The notes below the pieces were generated by a model. It ran no database searches. It had not been told where the DNA came from and saw nothing but the letters and a program-made list of their open reading frames with translations. From positions 1 to 64,000 of the forward strand of contig NZ_CANMZM010000002.1 in assembly GCF_947502395.1 (NCBI RefSeq): 64,000 bases of DNA. Direction: 5' to 3'. Position numbers and translations under genes: made by a program. The stretch comes from an uncultured Erythrobacter sp. (GTDB taxonomy: Bacteria > Pseudomonadota > Alphaproteobacteria > Sphingomonadales > Sphingomonadaceae). This document shows, one piece after another, positions 9,392-17,715 of the stretch; position 1 is the stretch's first letter, and each line of letters starts with the position of its first letter.

Positions 9392-10176
9392 GCTTGTTTG
9401 CAGCATCGCGCCTCTCCTATGTTGCATCAGGGAGCGCGCTTGTCGAAGATGCAAGCTTCGCTCTTGAAGCGGGTACGCTGACCGCTTTGATCGGGCCCAA
9501 TGGCGCTGGTAAGACCACCATGCTGCGTCTCGCTCTGGGGCTTCTCGAAGCCAGTGCGGGCAGTGCGCAAATTCGAGGCCGGAACATTGCAGCAATGAGG
9601 CCGATAGAACGGGCACGACTGCTCGCCTATCTTCCTCAGCAACGCCCACTCGTTTGGCCCCAACCCGTGCGCGACATCGTAGCCCTCGGCCGCTTTGCTT
9701 ACGGCGGAGGACCTTCGCATCTATCGTCAGGGGATGCAGATGCTGTGACAAGGGCGATTGCATCGTGCGACCTAGAGGGTTTCGAGGAAAGGGCCGCCGA
9801 TACGCTCTCAGGAGGAGAACTCTCGCGAGTTCACTTGGCACGCGCTTTGGCTGCGGAAACTCCGGTTGTGATTGCGGATGAGCCGGTGGCGGCGCTCGAT
9901 CCGCGCTACGCTCATGAGATCTTGCGGCTGTTCAAATGCGCATCCGGCGAAGGTCGGGCTCTGCTAACGGTGCTCCACGATTTGCCCCTTACAGCACGTT
10001 ATGCTGACCGGATTATCTGGATGAGCAAAGGGCGGGTTATTGCCGATGGCACCCCGAACGAGACCCTAACACCAGACCGATTGCGGGAAGTTTTCGGGAT
10101 CGAGGCGTGTATTGATGTCGATGGCACCGGCAGCGTTTCAATCGATATATTGGGGCCATCAGCCGAAGACGGCTAG
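9388..10176 (+). CDS. btuD: Cobalamin ABC transporter ATPase
   Basis: This is the nucleotide-binding subunit of the B12 importer, 262 residues when started at the ATG at 9388 that overlaps the btuC stop; an in-frame TTG 27 bases upstream lies inside btuC and is less likely. Walker A GPNGAGKT is at 36-43, the Q-loop near 84 (YLPQQ), signature LSGGELSRVHLARA at 140-153, Walker B VVIADEP at 160-166, D-loop ALD at 169-171 and an H-loop His in VLHDLP. It closes the btuBFCD operon; its stop abuts the stop of the convergent hydrolase gene. Confidence 0.93.
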   Translation: MSLFAASRLSYVASGSALVEDASFALEAGTLTALIGPNGAGKTTMLRLALGLLEASAGSAQIRGRNIAAMRPIERARLLAYLPQQRPLVWPQPVRDIVALGRFAYGGGPSHLSSGDADAVTRAIASCDLEGFEERAADTLSGGELSRVHLARALAAETPVVIADEPVAALDPRYAHEILRLFKCASGEGRALLTVLHDLPLTARYADRIIWMSKGRVIADGTPNETLTPDRLREVFGIEACIDVDGTGSVSIDILGPSAEDG

Positions 10177-11235
10177 CTAGAGCTCTTCCTCGGTCTCAAG
10201 TTCGCCCGCTTCCAATTGACTAGCCACTCTCAAAACAGCCCGGGCAATTTCACCCGGCACTTCTTCCTGCAGAAAGTGGCCTGCCTCGGTTTCGGTCGTG
10301 GGCGCATTAGGGAGGTTCGCCTGCATGGTCGGAAGCGCCGACCCGAGGATCGGATCATTGACGCCCCAGACGATCTCAACTGGGACATCAAGAGTGGCAA
10401 CATAGGCTTCAATCTCGCGCATTTGGGTGGCGCTGGGATGATCGGGGCCATCGGGAACCATCCGCATTAAGGCAACCGGGGCTTTAGCGTTGCCGCTTTC
10501 CTCAACAGGTCGTCCATAAAGCGCTCGCACGTCTTCCGGCATAGATTCTGGATCGCCTTGTGCGCCTGGCAAGCGGTCAAAGATCGAGCCAAATACTTCT
10601 AGTGCCATCTCACCCACAACGGGCGTCTTCACCATCGCATGCGCGGAGGAGAGGTCGCGCTTTTCGGTCGGCGCAGTGAAGCCTGTGTTCATGACCACGG
10701 CGCCTCGCATTAATCCGGGAGTGCGGGCCATCGCCCCCATACCCACTGGGCCGCCCCAATCTTGCCCAACATAGATCGCCTCGCTGATTTGAAGCTGGGC
10801 CAGTGCCGCCGTCATCCATCGCATGTGGTTTTCCAAAGTATGCTGATCCTCTGGGACTTTGCTTGAGAAGCCCAAGCCCACCATTGTCGGCATGATCAGC
10901 CGAAATTGGTCCTTAGGCAATTCCTCGGCCACTTTGCGATAGAGGAAGCCAGAGGTCGGATTGCCGTGCTGCATGTAAACCGGCATTCCCTCTCCAACTT
11001 CCATGACGTGGATTTTGATCCCGGGCTCAACTTCGACAAAATAGCTTTTGTAATCATCGCCCACGAATGCCTGCGCGTATTCTGGCAATGGAAATGCTTC
11101 GAATTCACCGGCCTCAAGTGCAATCACGCCCCCACCTTCAGGTGTGACCAGGCTTCCTGGCCGAGTGATGACGAAAGCAAACACCGCAAACGCAATGATG
11201 ATAACGCCTAAGCCGATGAGAATCTTCTTGATCAT
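10177..11235 (-). CDS. Haloalkane-dehalogenase-like alpha/beta hydrolase with N-terminal membrane anchor
   Basis: The 352-residue protein has one N-terminal hydrophobic helix (about 4-24) and an alpha/beta-hydrolase domain. Haloalkane-dehalogenase hallmarks are visible: HGNPTSGFLYR (90-100, with the halide-stabilising Asn92), nucleophile Asp159 followed by Trp160 (GQDWGG), an Asp near 294 in WGVNDPILG, and the catalytic His near 320 (AGHFLQEE). This predicts hydrolytic dehalogenation or a related reaction at the periplasmic face of the inner membrane. The ATG at 11235 is preceded by a GAAAGAG box; a TTG further out lacks one. Epoxide hydrolases share the Asp nucleophile but not the adjoining Trp/Asn pair. 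Confidence 0.75.
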   Translation of the reverse strand: MIKKILIGLGVIIIAFAVFAFVITRPGSLVTPEGGGVIALEAGEFEAFPLPEYAQAFVGDDYKSYFVEVEPGIKIHVMEVGEGMPVYMQHGNPTSGFLYRKVAEELPKDQFRLIMPTMVGLGFSSKVPEDQHTLENHMRWMTAALAQLQISEAIYVGQDWGGPVGMGAMARTPGLMRGAVVMNTGFTAPTEKRDLSSAHAMVKTPVVGEMALEVFGSIFDRLPGAQGDPESMPEDVRALYGRPVEESGNAKAPVALMRMVPDGPDHPSATQMREIEAYVATLDVPVEIVWGVNDPILGSALPTMQANLPNAPTTETEAGHFLQEEVPGEIARAVLRVASQLEAGELETEEEL

Positions 11236-11378
11236 GTATGGTGCTCTTTCCGTTTGACCGACTATGCGGGGTAGAGATTCTGCACCTGCAACTGAGGATT
11301 TGTCCAGCAATCATGCGCATGACAAGACCACCGGACCAGGACTGAGAAGATCAACTCCGTTGCCCGAGGACATAAAAC

Positions 11379-12131
11379 CTATTGGGCAAACTTGCGATAT
11401 TGCAGCGGTGTCGCATTCTCCGACTTTCGGAATGCAGATGTGAAGTGCGATTGGTTGGCAAAGCCAACGGCGGTAGCGATCTCGGCAATCGGCCAGACCG
11501 TGTTTCGCAACAATCTCTTGGCCTCGCCCATGCGCTGCGAAGTCACAAATTGGTAGGGAGTCATCCCAAAGGTGAAAGAGAACCGCTTTGAGAATTCCGA
11601 AGGACTCATTTTACACAGGTCGGCCATAGTCTCAATCTTGATCGCCCGATCAAGGTGCCGCTCGACATAATCGCTGACCAGCTTCTTTTGGATTGTGTTG
11701 AGCGATTGCCGTGCCACGTTGTTATCAGCGTCGACCTTATGACCATCAACTTGGCCCCCAGACCCGCTATGGTTTGCCAAAGCGGTGCTGACCAAGGCTT
11801 CGACCTGCCCATCATCAAACGGTTTGACGAGGTAACCATTGGGCCGAACAGCAGAAGCTTTGGCAATCGTCAAATGATCAGCGTGGCTGGTGATGAAGGC
11901 AATCGCAACCACATGTTCTTCTCGTAGTTCGGTCGCCAGTGCGATCCCGTCCCGATCTCCGTCAATCTGAATATCGATCAAGACAAGGTCGGGCGCCATT
12001 TGCTCCACCAGTGCGACACCATCGCTGAATGTTGTGGCGGAACCTGTCAATTCATGCCCGAGCGAGCTGAGAATCTCAGCAAGGTCACGTGCAATCACAC
12101 GATCATTCTCAATTACTAAAACCCTTGCCAT
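11379..12131 (-). CDS. Response regulator, REC plus AraC-type DNA-binding domain
   Basis: About 250 residues. The N-terminal receiver domain has acidic residues at 9-10, the phospho-acceptor Asp53 (LIDIQ), Thr81 and Lys103 (LVKPF). The C-terminal part (about 150-250) is an AraC/XylS double helix-turn-helix ending in GFANQSHFTSAFRK. It should bind DNA as a phosphorylation-controlled transcription factor. The start may be this ATG or a GTG six bases upstream; an AAGGTGG box precedes the ATG. The likely partner is the HisKA_2 kinase at 12858-15017. Two ATTTCG-type palindromes lie just upstream and may be its own operators. Confidence 0.85.
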   Translation of the reverse strand: MARVLVIENDRVIARDLAEILSSLGHELTGSATTFSDGVALVEQMAPDLVLIDIQIDGDRDGIALATELREEHVVAIAFITSHADHLTIAKASAVRPNGYLVKPFDDGQVEALVSTALANHSGSGGQVDGHKVDADNNVARQSLNTIQKKLVSDYVERHLDRAIKIETMADLCKMSPSEFSKRFSFTFGMTPYQFVTSQRMGEAKRLLRNTVWPIAEIATAVGFANQSHFTSAFRKSENATPLQYRKFAQ

Positions 12132-12174
12132 CGCCACCTTTATCGGCGCTCAACGGAGCAAAGTCCATTAGATC

Positions 12175-12188
12175 ATTTCGAACGAAAT
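12175..12188. promoter_or_regulatory. Palindrome ATTTCG-AA-CGAAAT, possible operator
   Basis: Six-base inverted arms separated by AA, in the divergent promoter region between the REC-AraC regulator and the sigma-region-2 gene. A second copy lies 36 bases away (12211-12224). I saw no other copies in the window. Binding by the neighbouring regulator is a guess from position. Confidence 0.5.
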
Positions 12189-12210
12189 CGGTTGCTCGCA
12201 AGAATTGAAC

Positions 12211-12224
12211 ATTTCGGCCGAAAT
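12211..12224. promoter_or_regulatory. Palindrome ATTTCGGCCGAAAT, possible operator
   Basis: A perfect 14-base palindrome sharing the ATTTCG-N2-CGAAAT pattern with the copy at 12175-12188, centre to centre 36 bases. Two such sites in one divergent intergenic region make chance unlikely. Confidence 0.55.
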
Positions 12225-12265
12225 CTTGAAATACCGAATCAGAAGAAGCCCGTATCTCTCCAATT

Positions 12266-12288
12266 GTCTCGACAGTCAGTCCCGAGAC
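12266..12288 (+). promoter_or_regulatory. Small hairpin next to the Shine-Dalgarno box
   Basis: GTCTCG (12266-12271) can pair with CGAGAC (12283-12288) across an 11-base loop, ending two bases before the AGGAGG box at 12291-12296 of the next gene. It may tune translation. The stem is only six pairs. Confidence 0.3.
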
Positions 12289-12301
12289 ATAGGAGGAAAC
12301 A

Positions 12302-12730
12302 ATGGCTTCGGCAGTCGCTTTGCATCAACCACCGCCCAGATCGATGCAATTGCCCGAGATCGTCTTGGGGAAACCGCGATTTGCGAACCAGAGCAGCCCA
12401 TATGGGGAACCGGACTGGGCGGCGATTAGATCGATTGAAGTGGTGCATATGAGTGACGACCCGTATCATTGGAAGGCATTGCTGGTCCGTTCGCTTCGTG
12501 GCGACGGAGAAGCCTTTAGGGAGCTTCTGAGTGACTTTGGTGAAGTCCTTCAGATGTTCTTCGACAGACTCCTGCCGGAAAGTGCAGCATCCCAAGCCGT
12601 TGATGAGACATTGCGAAGTGTCTCAGAGAAGCTGGGGACCTGTGACACCCGCCGATCGATCCTTTCCTGGCTGCTCGCCATTGCGATTTTCCGAGTCACC
12701 CATGCCCAGCAACGGAGCCTGATCCAGTAA
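12302..12730 (+). CDS. ECF-sigma-like protein containing only region 2
   Basis: The 142-residue protein has a non-conserved N-terminal 49 residues and then a segment (from MSDDPYHW at 12449) that reads like region 2 of ECF sigma factors: a GDGEAFRELL helix, a VDETLRSV helix in the place of the usual VQE(T/V) core-binding segment, then DTRRSILSWLLAIAIFRVTHAQQR. It stops there, with no linker or region 4. An AGGAGG box five bases before the ATG supports this start. It is followed by a strong terminator. It could be a remnant or a regulator that binds core polymerase without reading -35 elements. It sits between a response regulator and a sensor kinase. Confidence 0.6.
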   Translation: MASAVALHQPPPRSMQLPEIVLGKPRFANQSSPYGEPDWAAIRSIEVVHMSDDPYHWKALLVRSLRGDGEAFRELLSDFGEVLQMFFDRLLPESAASQAVDETLRSVSEKLGTCDTRRSILSWLLAIAIFRVTHAQQRSLIQ

Positions 12731-12803
12731 CTAGTTTACAAGTTATGCGTGTCCTACCCTCTCCCCCGAACCCTGCGAACCCGACGCAGTGAGACACGCA
12801 TCT

Positions 12804-12851
12804 GCGCCCGGCGCCATCGACTAAGTCGAGACGCGCCGGGCGCCTTTTTTT
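12804..12851. terminator. Strong Rho-independent terminator
   Basis: An 11-bp GC-rich stem, GCGCCCGGCGC (12804-12814) with GCGCCGGGCGC (12833-12843), is followed by C and seven T on the plus strand. It ends the sigma-like transcript; the sensor kinase gene ends just beyond on the other strand. Confidence 0.9.
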
Positions 12852-12857
12852 GTTCGC

Positions 12858-15017
12858 TCAGGCGGCTTTTTTAGCAATTTCGTATGTCCAGATCGTTCCG
12901 GAGCTGTTGCTTTCGACTGTGCTGATCGAATCCAGCTGCTCAGCAAGATCCCTGATCAACGTCATGCCGATCCCATTGCTATCGCCAATTGATATGCCTT
13001 CGGGCAAGCCCACGCCATTGTCCTTGACTTCGATCTCGATGTTCGTGCCCAAATCCACAAGCGAGAATTCAATGTGTCCTTCATTTTCGTCGAAGGCATG
13101 CTTGTATGCATTGGTAACAAGCTCACTGATTAGAAGCCCGAGCGGGGTGACCCGGCCTATATCCATATTGGCCGATTGCACGCTGCGCGAAAGCGTGACC
13201 CCCTTTCGACCAAAACTCTCTTCCAGCAGAGTGAGTAGACGCTCAAAAAACTCCTTCACTTCAACCTCGGGCTCATCTTGGCTCGCCTTGCTGTAAATAT
13301 GGTCATGCAAAATAGCCATCGTCCGGGCGCGACTGGCCGCTTCAAGTTGTCGCTGGTGCGCCTCCTCCGCTGTCACCAGTCGGCGAGCATCCATATTGAA
13401 CAGGCTTGTGAGAAGCTGGAGATTGTTCTTCGTTCTGTGATGGATCTCGGAAATAAGAGTGTCCTTGGATGCGGCAAGGCTCTTCTGGATTGTAAATGAA
13501 CGAAAGATAAGGAACGCAACCAGGCCAATCGCCAATGCCAAGGCAAAGCCAAGTGTGGTTTGCAGTCTCGATTGCGAAAGCTGAAGCTCGGAAATCTGTG
13601 CTCGATCATTCATCCTTTGGATTCGTTCGTCACGGTCGCGCAACTCGAACAAAAGGCCGCTGTTTGAGATGGCCTCAATTTTCTCATTTTCAAAACGATC
13701 ATTGCTCAGAGTCAGCGCCGCCTTGAAATATGGGGCAGCAGCTTCAGGGCGCCCCAGCTCGGTCAGCAGCGATCCCATGCTTTCCGCATATTCCAGGGCC
13801 CAGAAAGTGTTGCCTGGATTATCAAGCAATCCGGCTGCCCCCTCGGCACCTGGCTCCATTATCTCGCGCGCCCGATTAAGTGCAGACTGGGCATCATCCA
13901 ATTTCCCATCCTCAAGATACCGCGCCGCTAACCAGTTTAGCGCAGCACCCGCTTCGGCTGGGTCGCGAAATTCAAGGATTTGGGGTACCGCTGTTTCCGC
14001 CATCGCAATCGCGTCGCTCCGCCGGTTGATGCCGTAGAGCGCCAATGCATTTTGATAGTTGATGTGTCCTGTCAAACGATTGCCGTTCACTTTGGCATTT
14101 TCACCGCGCACTACTTCGAAAGCTTCAACCGCCTCCTCGTACTTTCCCTCATTGGACAACGCGCTAGCTCGATTGACCTTCGCTGCGACACGCCGTTCTG
14201 ACCCTTCCGGCTCATACTCGTCGTAAATCGCGATGGCTTGCTCATACAAACGGATGGCCTGCAGATTATCTCCGAGGTCGGAGAAAACGTTACCAATATT
14301 AGCATAGACTATACCAGTCGACGCGCGGTCGTCATTGGCTTCAAACGCAGCCAAAGCTCTTTGGTACTCATCAACTGCCGCGACGAAGTCACCATCGGCC
14401 TTCGCCCTAACGGCTAGTGCGTTGTGAATGAAAGGGATCAGTCCTACGACATCATTCTGACGAGCCAGCTCAAGGGCAACCCGCATTCGGCGCTCCATCT
14501 CCTGATGATCGCCTCCGAGGCGAAAAATCCGAATTCCCCGAGCTAATTCATAGTGCGCCCGGGCAAGCGCGTCGTTTGACACCGTCACTCGTGTGCCAAG
14601 ATCATTGAGTTTCGTGACAGTATCAGGGTCTGGTGAATGCGAATAGTATCGCGAGAAATGGGCTTCCAGAGGAAGGCGTGCAGCGGGATCGAGCGCCGCA
14701 ATCAGGTCTTCAAATTCAGACTCCGGAATGAATGCAGGCAGAGTTCGGGCATACTCGCGGGCGATGCGGGCCTGCTCTGACACGGGCAGGTTTGGCAGCT
14801 GTTCAACGCATGGCCGTCCTGTCTCAATCCTGTCCGGCGTTCTCTTAGGGAGATTCGAGAACACTTGATCGCAGGCATTTGCGCCTTGTGCAGAGGCAGT
14901 GGCAGGAAGCGCTCCGGTCAGGAAGAAACCCAAGCAGAATAAACAGGTTAGCAAACCCGCGTTGCATCCGTCACTTCCACTCGACTGCGAGATAAAAAAG
15001 CCCTCTTTGTTACGCAC
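12858..15017 (-). CDS. TPR-containing HisKA_2 sensor histidine kinase
   Basis: A 719-residue membrane sensor. It has a signal-peptide-like N-terminus, an extracytoplasmic region with tetratricopeptide-like repeats (about 120-450), one transmembrane helix (about 484-507), a HisKA_2 dimerisation domain with the phospho-acceptor region EIHHRTKNN (His about 525-526), and a HATPase_c domain with N-box ELVTNAYKHAF and G-box DNGVGLPEG. HisKA_2 kinases in Sphingomonadales often feed general-stress or blue-light type pathways, but the input here would be periplasmic. The start is a GTG. The probable partner is the REC-AraC regulator two genes away. Confidence 0.88.
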   Translation of the reverse strand: MRNKEGFFISQSSGSDGCNAGLLTCLFCLGFFLTGALPATASAQGANACDQVFSNLPKRTPDRIETGRPCVEQLPNLPVSEQARIAREYARTLPAFIPESEFEDLIAALDPAARLPLEAHFSRYYSHSPDPDTVTKLNDLGTRVTVSNDALARAHYELARGIRIFRLGGDHQEMERRMRVALELARQNDVVGLIPFIHNALAVRAKADGDFVAAVDEYQRALAAFEANDDRASTGIVYANIGNVFSDLGDNLQAIRLYEQAIAIYDEYEPEGSERRVAAKVNRASALSNEGKYEEAVEAFEVVRGENAKVNGNRLTGHINYQNALALYGINRRSDAIAMAETAVPQILEFRDPAEAGAALNWLAARYLEDGKLDDAQSALNRAREIMEPGAEGAAGLLDNPGNTFWALEYAESMGSLLTELGRPEAAAPYFKAALTLSNDRFENEKIEAISNSGLLFELRDRDERIQRMNDRAQISELQLSQSRLQTTLGFALALAIGLVAFLIFRSFTIQKSLAASKDTLISEIHHRTKNNLQLLTSLFNMDARRLVTAEEAHQRQLEAASRARTMAILHDHIYSKASQDEPEVEVKEFFERLLTLLEESFGRKGVTLSRSVQSANMDIGRVTPLGLLISELVTNAYKHAFDENEGHIEFSLVDLGTNIEIEVKDNGVGLPEGISIGDSNGIGMTLIRDLAEQLDSISTVESNSSGTIWTYEIAKKAA

Positions 15018-15393
15018 GAACTGAGTACTTGTTCTTTGATCTAACGCAAAACTTGTGATTTTGATCCAAGTCGTAAGATGTCTTTTCAGTCAGTTGAGGC
15101 CACGGGCGGCGGGTCTGCCAGTTGCCCGGCACCAAGCAAGTCGCCATAAGTCTCAAAGTCGATGTGATGAATGAGAACGAATGTCTGCTACACGTTGGAA
15201 AATCTCGAAGTGCTGCGGCCTTTGAAATAGCAATCACAAAGGTGGTGAGCGAATGACCAATCGCAACGTTGGTTGTCTGGGGCGAGATGCAGCGCAAACT
15301 TCACTAACCTTGCCAACAACCCATTTAAGTATTTAAAAAAGAAGGTATCATTTTCCGCTAGAAAGACGTCGAGCTACTTTGGCTGCCGCCATG
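15018..15393. other. Intergenic stretch upstream of the sensor kinase
   Basis: About 375 bases with no supported gene on either strand. It lies upstream of the kinase (minus strand) and downstream of the cysteine-synthase-like gene, so it should contain the kinase promoter. No clear terminator hairpin or operator was recognised. Confidence 0.4.
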
Positions 15394-16428
15394 CTACGGC
15401 TCGTGATATGGTATGACTCTGGCCCCCACAAACTCAATAGTAGTTGAAACAAAGCATGCTTTTCGAGGCTCGATCCCGGTCAAATCGGTAGAGAGATAGC
15501 GATTGTTGCCGTCTGGAAAGACGGTCGCGATCGATTTCCCCTCTTCCCTTTGCAGCGCTGTTTTGATGGCTCCGATCAAGTTGGCACCGCTCGAAATACC
15601 TACTCCTACGCCAAGCTCTCGGCACAGCCTTTGCGCCATAAGGATCGCATCACCGTCATGCACTGCGATAACTTCGTCTAAATCTTCGAGATTGATGATG
15701 TCAGGAATGAACTCATCGGATATGCCCTGAATGCGGTGAGAGCCAACCTTGTGGCCAGTGCTAAGGGTTGGTGACTCCGCCGGTTCGATCGGGTGCACAC
15801 CAATAGACAAACCGATTTCTCGCAGGTAGCGGCCGACCCCGGAAACCGTTCCACCGGTTCCTACGCCGGCAACAAAGGCGCCAAGATCGGCTCCGTCGCC
15901 CTGAAGCTGGGCAAGCAACTCGGGTGCTGTTCCTTGGAAATGGGCTAGGCAATTGTCCATGTTGAAGAACTGTCGGGGTAGGAAGGCCTCTTCTTCTTGG
16001 CCCAATGCTTCTGCGCGTGCGATTGAGCCTAGAAAACCGCCTTCCTCCTTGGAAACCAGTCGAAGCTCAGCGCCAAAACTCTCCAAGAGAGCCTGGCGTT
16101 CTTTGCTCATCCAGTCGGGCATGAAAATCGTCACCGGATGCCCTAGGGCGCCTCCGATGGCTGCCAAGGCGATCCCCGCATTCCCGCTGGTTGCCTCGGC
16201 TATGCGCTGTCCCGGCGCAAGCTTGCCAGCCTCGGTGGCCCGCTTAAGGATCATCAAGGCCATGCGATCCTTGATGCTGCCCGAGAAATTGAACATCTCT
16301 GCCTTGGCGTAGACGGTGATGTCGCGGCCTCTTGCGCGCAGGTCCAATCGAAAAAGCGGGGTGCCTCCCACCATCTTGGCAACACATGGCCAACCGAACG
16401 AAGGTTGCGACGAAACTTGATTGAGCAT
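15394..16428 (-). CDS. Cysteine-synthase-family PLP enzyme
   Basis: This 344-residue fold-type II pyridoxal-phosphate enzyme resembles O-acetylserine sulfhydrylase and cystathionine beta-synthase. The Schiff-base lysine is Lys53 in FSGSIKDRMA, the substrate loop is TSGNAGIALA (about 85-94), and the phosphate-binding GVGTGGTVSGVGRYL and a late GISSGAN are in place. It may make cysteine or, as the divergent Lrp/AsnC regulator suggests, act in cysteine or sulfide handling. The SGS-KDR version of the lysine loop differs slightly from housekeeping CysK (usually NP[AG]GSVKDR), so an accessory role is likely. Confidence 0.85.
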   Translation of the reverse strand: MLNQVSSQPSFGWPCVAKMVGGTPLFRLDLRARGRDITVYAKAEMFNFSGSIKDRMALMILKRATEAGKLAPGQRIAEATSGNAGIALAAIGGALGHPVTIFMPDWMSKERQALLESFGAELRLVSKEEGGFLGSIARAEALGQEEEAFLPRQFFNMDNCLAHFQGTAPELLAQLQGDGADLGAFVAGVGTGGTVSGVGRYLREIGLSIGVHPIEPAESPTLSTGHKVGSHRIQGISDEFIPDIINLEDLDEVIAVHDGDAILMAQRLCRELGVGVGISSGANLIGAIKTALQREEGKSIATVFPDGNNRYLSTDLTGIEPRKACFVSTTIEFVGARVIPYHEP

Positions 16429-16500
16429 CCAATTATCCTGTCCCAGTTAGACCATTGAGAAGATCAGCCATCACTCGAGAGAAATCATCGTCAAAATCCC

Positions 16501-16535
16501 TATAATTTACCCATTATGTGTGATATTTTCACACA
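16501..16535 (+). promoter_or_regulatory. Promoter and palindrome of the Lrp-type regulator
   Basis: A perfect TATAAT (16501-16506) is followed by the inverted repeat TGTGTGA-N5-TCACACA (16517-16535), which ends one base before the ATG at 16537. The palindrome suits Lrp/AsnC autoregulation and may also control the divergent cysteine-synthase-like gene. No good -35 was seen. Confidence 0.5.
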
Positions 16536-16536
16536 C

Positions 16537-17010
16537 ATGAAAGATTTCACAGAACATTTTGACGGGAATGATCGAGCAATCCTCAAGGCGCTACAGCGAG
16601 ACGCGACCATTTCGCTCGAAGCTCTGGCTGAGACTCTGAGCCTTTCAACCAATGCCTGTTGGCGGCGTGTCAAAAAGCTCGAAGCGAGCGGCGTGATAGA
16701 GAGAAGGGTAGCACTCGTTTCTCCAGAGGCTGTTGGACTGAATGTCACGGTTTTCGTCTCGGTGAAGACCGATAACCACAGCGCTGAATGGCTGACCAGG
16801 TTTGCCGATGCCACCTCTCGGGTAGCAGAGGTGGTCGAATTCTATCGGATGGCCGGAGACGTGGACTATTTGCTCAAACTGCTGGTGCGCGACGTCGCCG
16901 ATTATGACCGCGTCTATAAGAAGCTGATCGCTGCCGCTTCACTCGCTGATGTGTCCGCCAGTTTTGCAATGGAGCGGATCAAGTATGAAACGGCTGTTCC
17001 GATAACTTAA
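16537..17010 (+). CDS. Lrp/AsnC family transcriptional regulator
   Basis: About 157 residues, or 164 if started at the ATG at 16516, which lies inside the palindrome. The N-terminal winged helix (FDGNDRAILKALQRDATIS through STNACWRRVKKLEASGVI) is followed by a RAM ligand-binding domain (VTVFVSVKT, then EFYRMAGDVDYLLKL). It probably senses an amino acid and controls the divergent cysteine-synthase-like gene. No Shine-Dalgarno box precedes either ATG, consistent with a short or leaderless 5' end after TATAAT at 16501. Confidence 0.88.
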   Translation: MKDFTEHFDGNDRAILKALQRDATISLEALAETLSLSTNACWRRVKKLEASGVIERRVALVSPEAVGLNVTVFVSVKTDNHSAEWLTRFADATSRVAEVVEFYRMAGDVDYLLKLLVRDVADYDRVYKKLIAAASLADVSASFAMERIKYETAVPIT

Positions 17011-17037
17011 AGCATGCAGAGCTGGCTGTATGCAGAT

Positions 17038-17049
17038 TTGTCCGGACAA
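17038..17049. promoter_or_regulatory. Operator TTGTCCGGACAA, site 1
   Basis: A perfect 12-base palindrome about 40 bases upstream of the secreted-protein gene at 17089. The same word recurs at six other promoter positions across the next 37 kb, which marks this as the first unit of the regulon. Confidence 0.75.
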
Positions 17050-17088
17050 CTCTTCCCAATCAGGCAGGAGGCGCGTAGGTTAATGCCC

Positions 17089-17712
17089 ATGTCAAAGCTC
17101 TCAACAATGATCGCAATTGGGCTCGCAGTAATAGCGCACCCGACCCTAGCCAATGACACCATCCCTGCTGGGATCTGGACCAATACCGAGGATGCTTACT
17201 TCGCCGAAGAAGAAGGTCGCGAGAAGGCCGATTGGGTTGGGATCGAAGTCGGTGAGGATGGCCAATGGCGGATGATCGACGCCTTCGGCGCATCCAAGAG
17301 CGTTTGGTCTTCCGAACCCATACCAAACTTGTCACCGCGTGCAGGAGGCGGCTGGCAGATCGGAGCAAGCGAACTTCGCAAGGCTCGCGCAATGTCCTGC
17401 TGGGTCTCGGTCAAGAAGTTTGCTGGCAAACCCAACGGCGATGCCGACTGGGCCTTTGCAAACAAACTCAAGATCTTTGATCAAGGCGGGCGAGTGCTGG
17501 TTGCCGGTGAAGGCGTGGCACCCGATGTCACTATCCGGGTGCGCAATGTCACTTGGGCACGTGGGAGCCGCAACAAACCCTCGCTGGTTCTTTACATTCA
17601 CAAACAGGACCCAGTCCGAGCAGAGAGTTATTCTTGGGCTGCGCCCGACGCCGATCTGATCGGCGTAAACCTTCGCTGGGTCCAAGCAAGTTGTAGCCGG
17701 GAGGAAAGCTGA
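17089..17712 (+). CDS. Secreted protein of unknown function
   Basis: About 207 residues starting at the ATG at 17089, with an AGGT box eight bases upstream; an ATG at 17083 is an alternative. The N-terminus (MSKLSTMIAIGLAVIAHPTLAN) is a signal peptide, so the protein is periplasmic or exported. No enzyme motif is recognised. It contains WIGxEVGEDGQW-like beta strands, and two Cys (about residue 105 and near the C-terminus) could form a disulfide. It is the first gene after operator site 1 and is followed within a few bases by a quinone-oxidoreductase gene. Confidence 0.65.
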   Translation: MSKLSTMIAIGLAVIAHPTLANDTIPAGIWTNTEDAYFAEEEGREKADWVGIEVGEDGQWRMIDAFGASKSVWSSEPIPNLSPRAGGGWQIGASELRKARAMSCWVSVKKFAGKPNGDADWAFANKLKIFDQGGRVLVAGEGVAPDVTIRVRNVTWARGSRNKPSLVLYIHKQDPVRAESYSWAAPDADLIGVNLRWVQASCSREES

Positions 17713-17715
17713 ACC

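Noticed and set aside
8942-9841. Minus-strand open frame of 299 codons
   Set aside because: Antisense to btuC and btuD, both with complete functional motifs.
15010-15297. Minus-strand open frame of 95 codons upstream of the sensor kinase
   Set aside because: Overlaps the kinase start out of frame, has no motif and lies where the promoter is expected.
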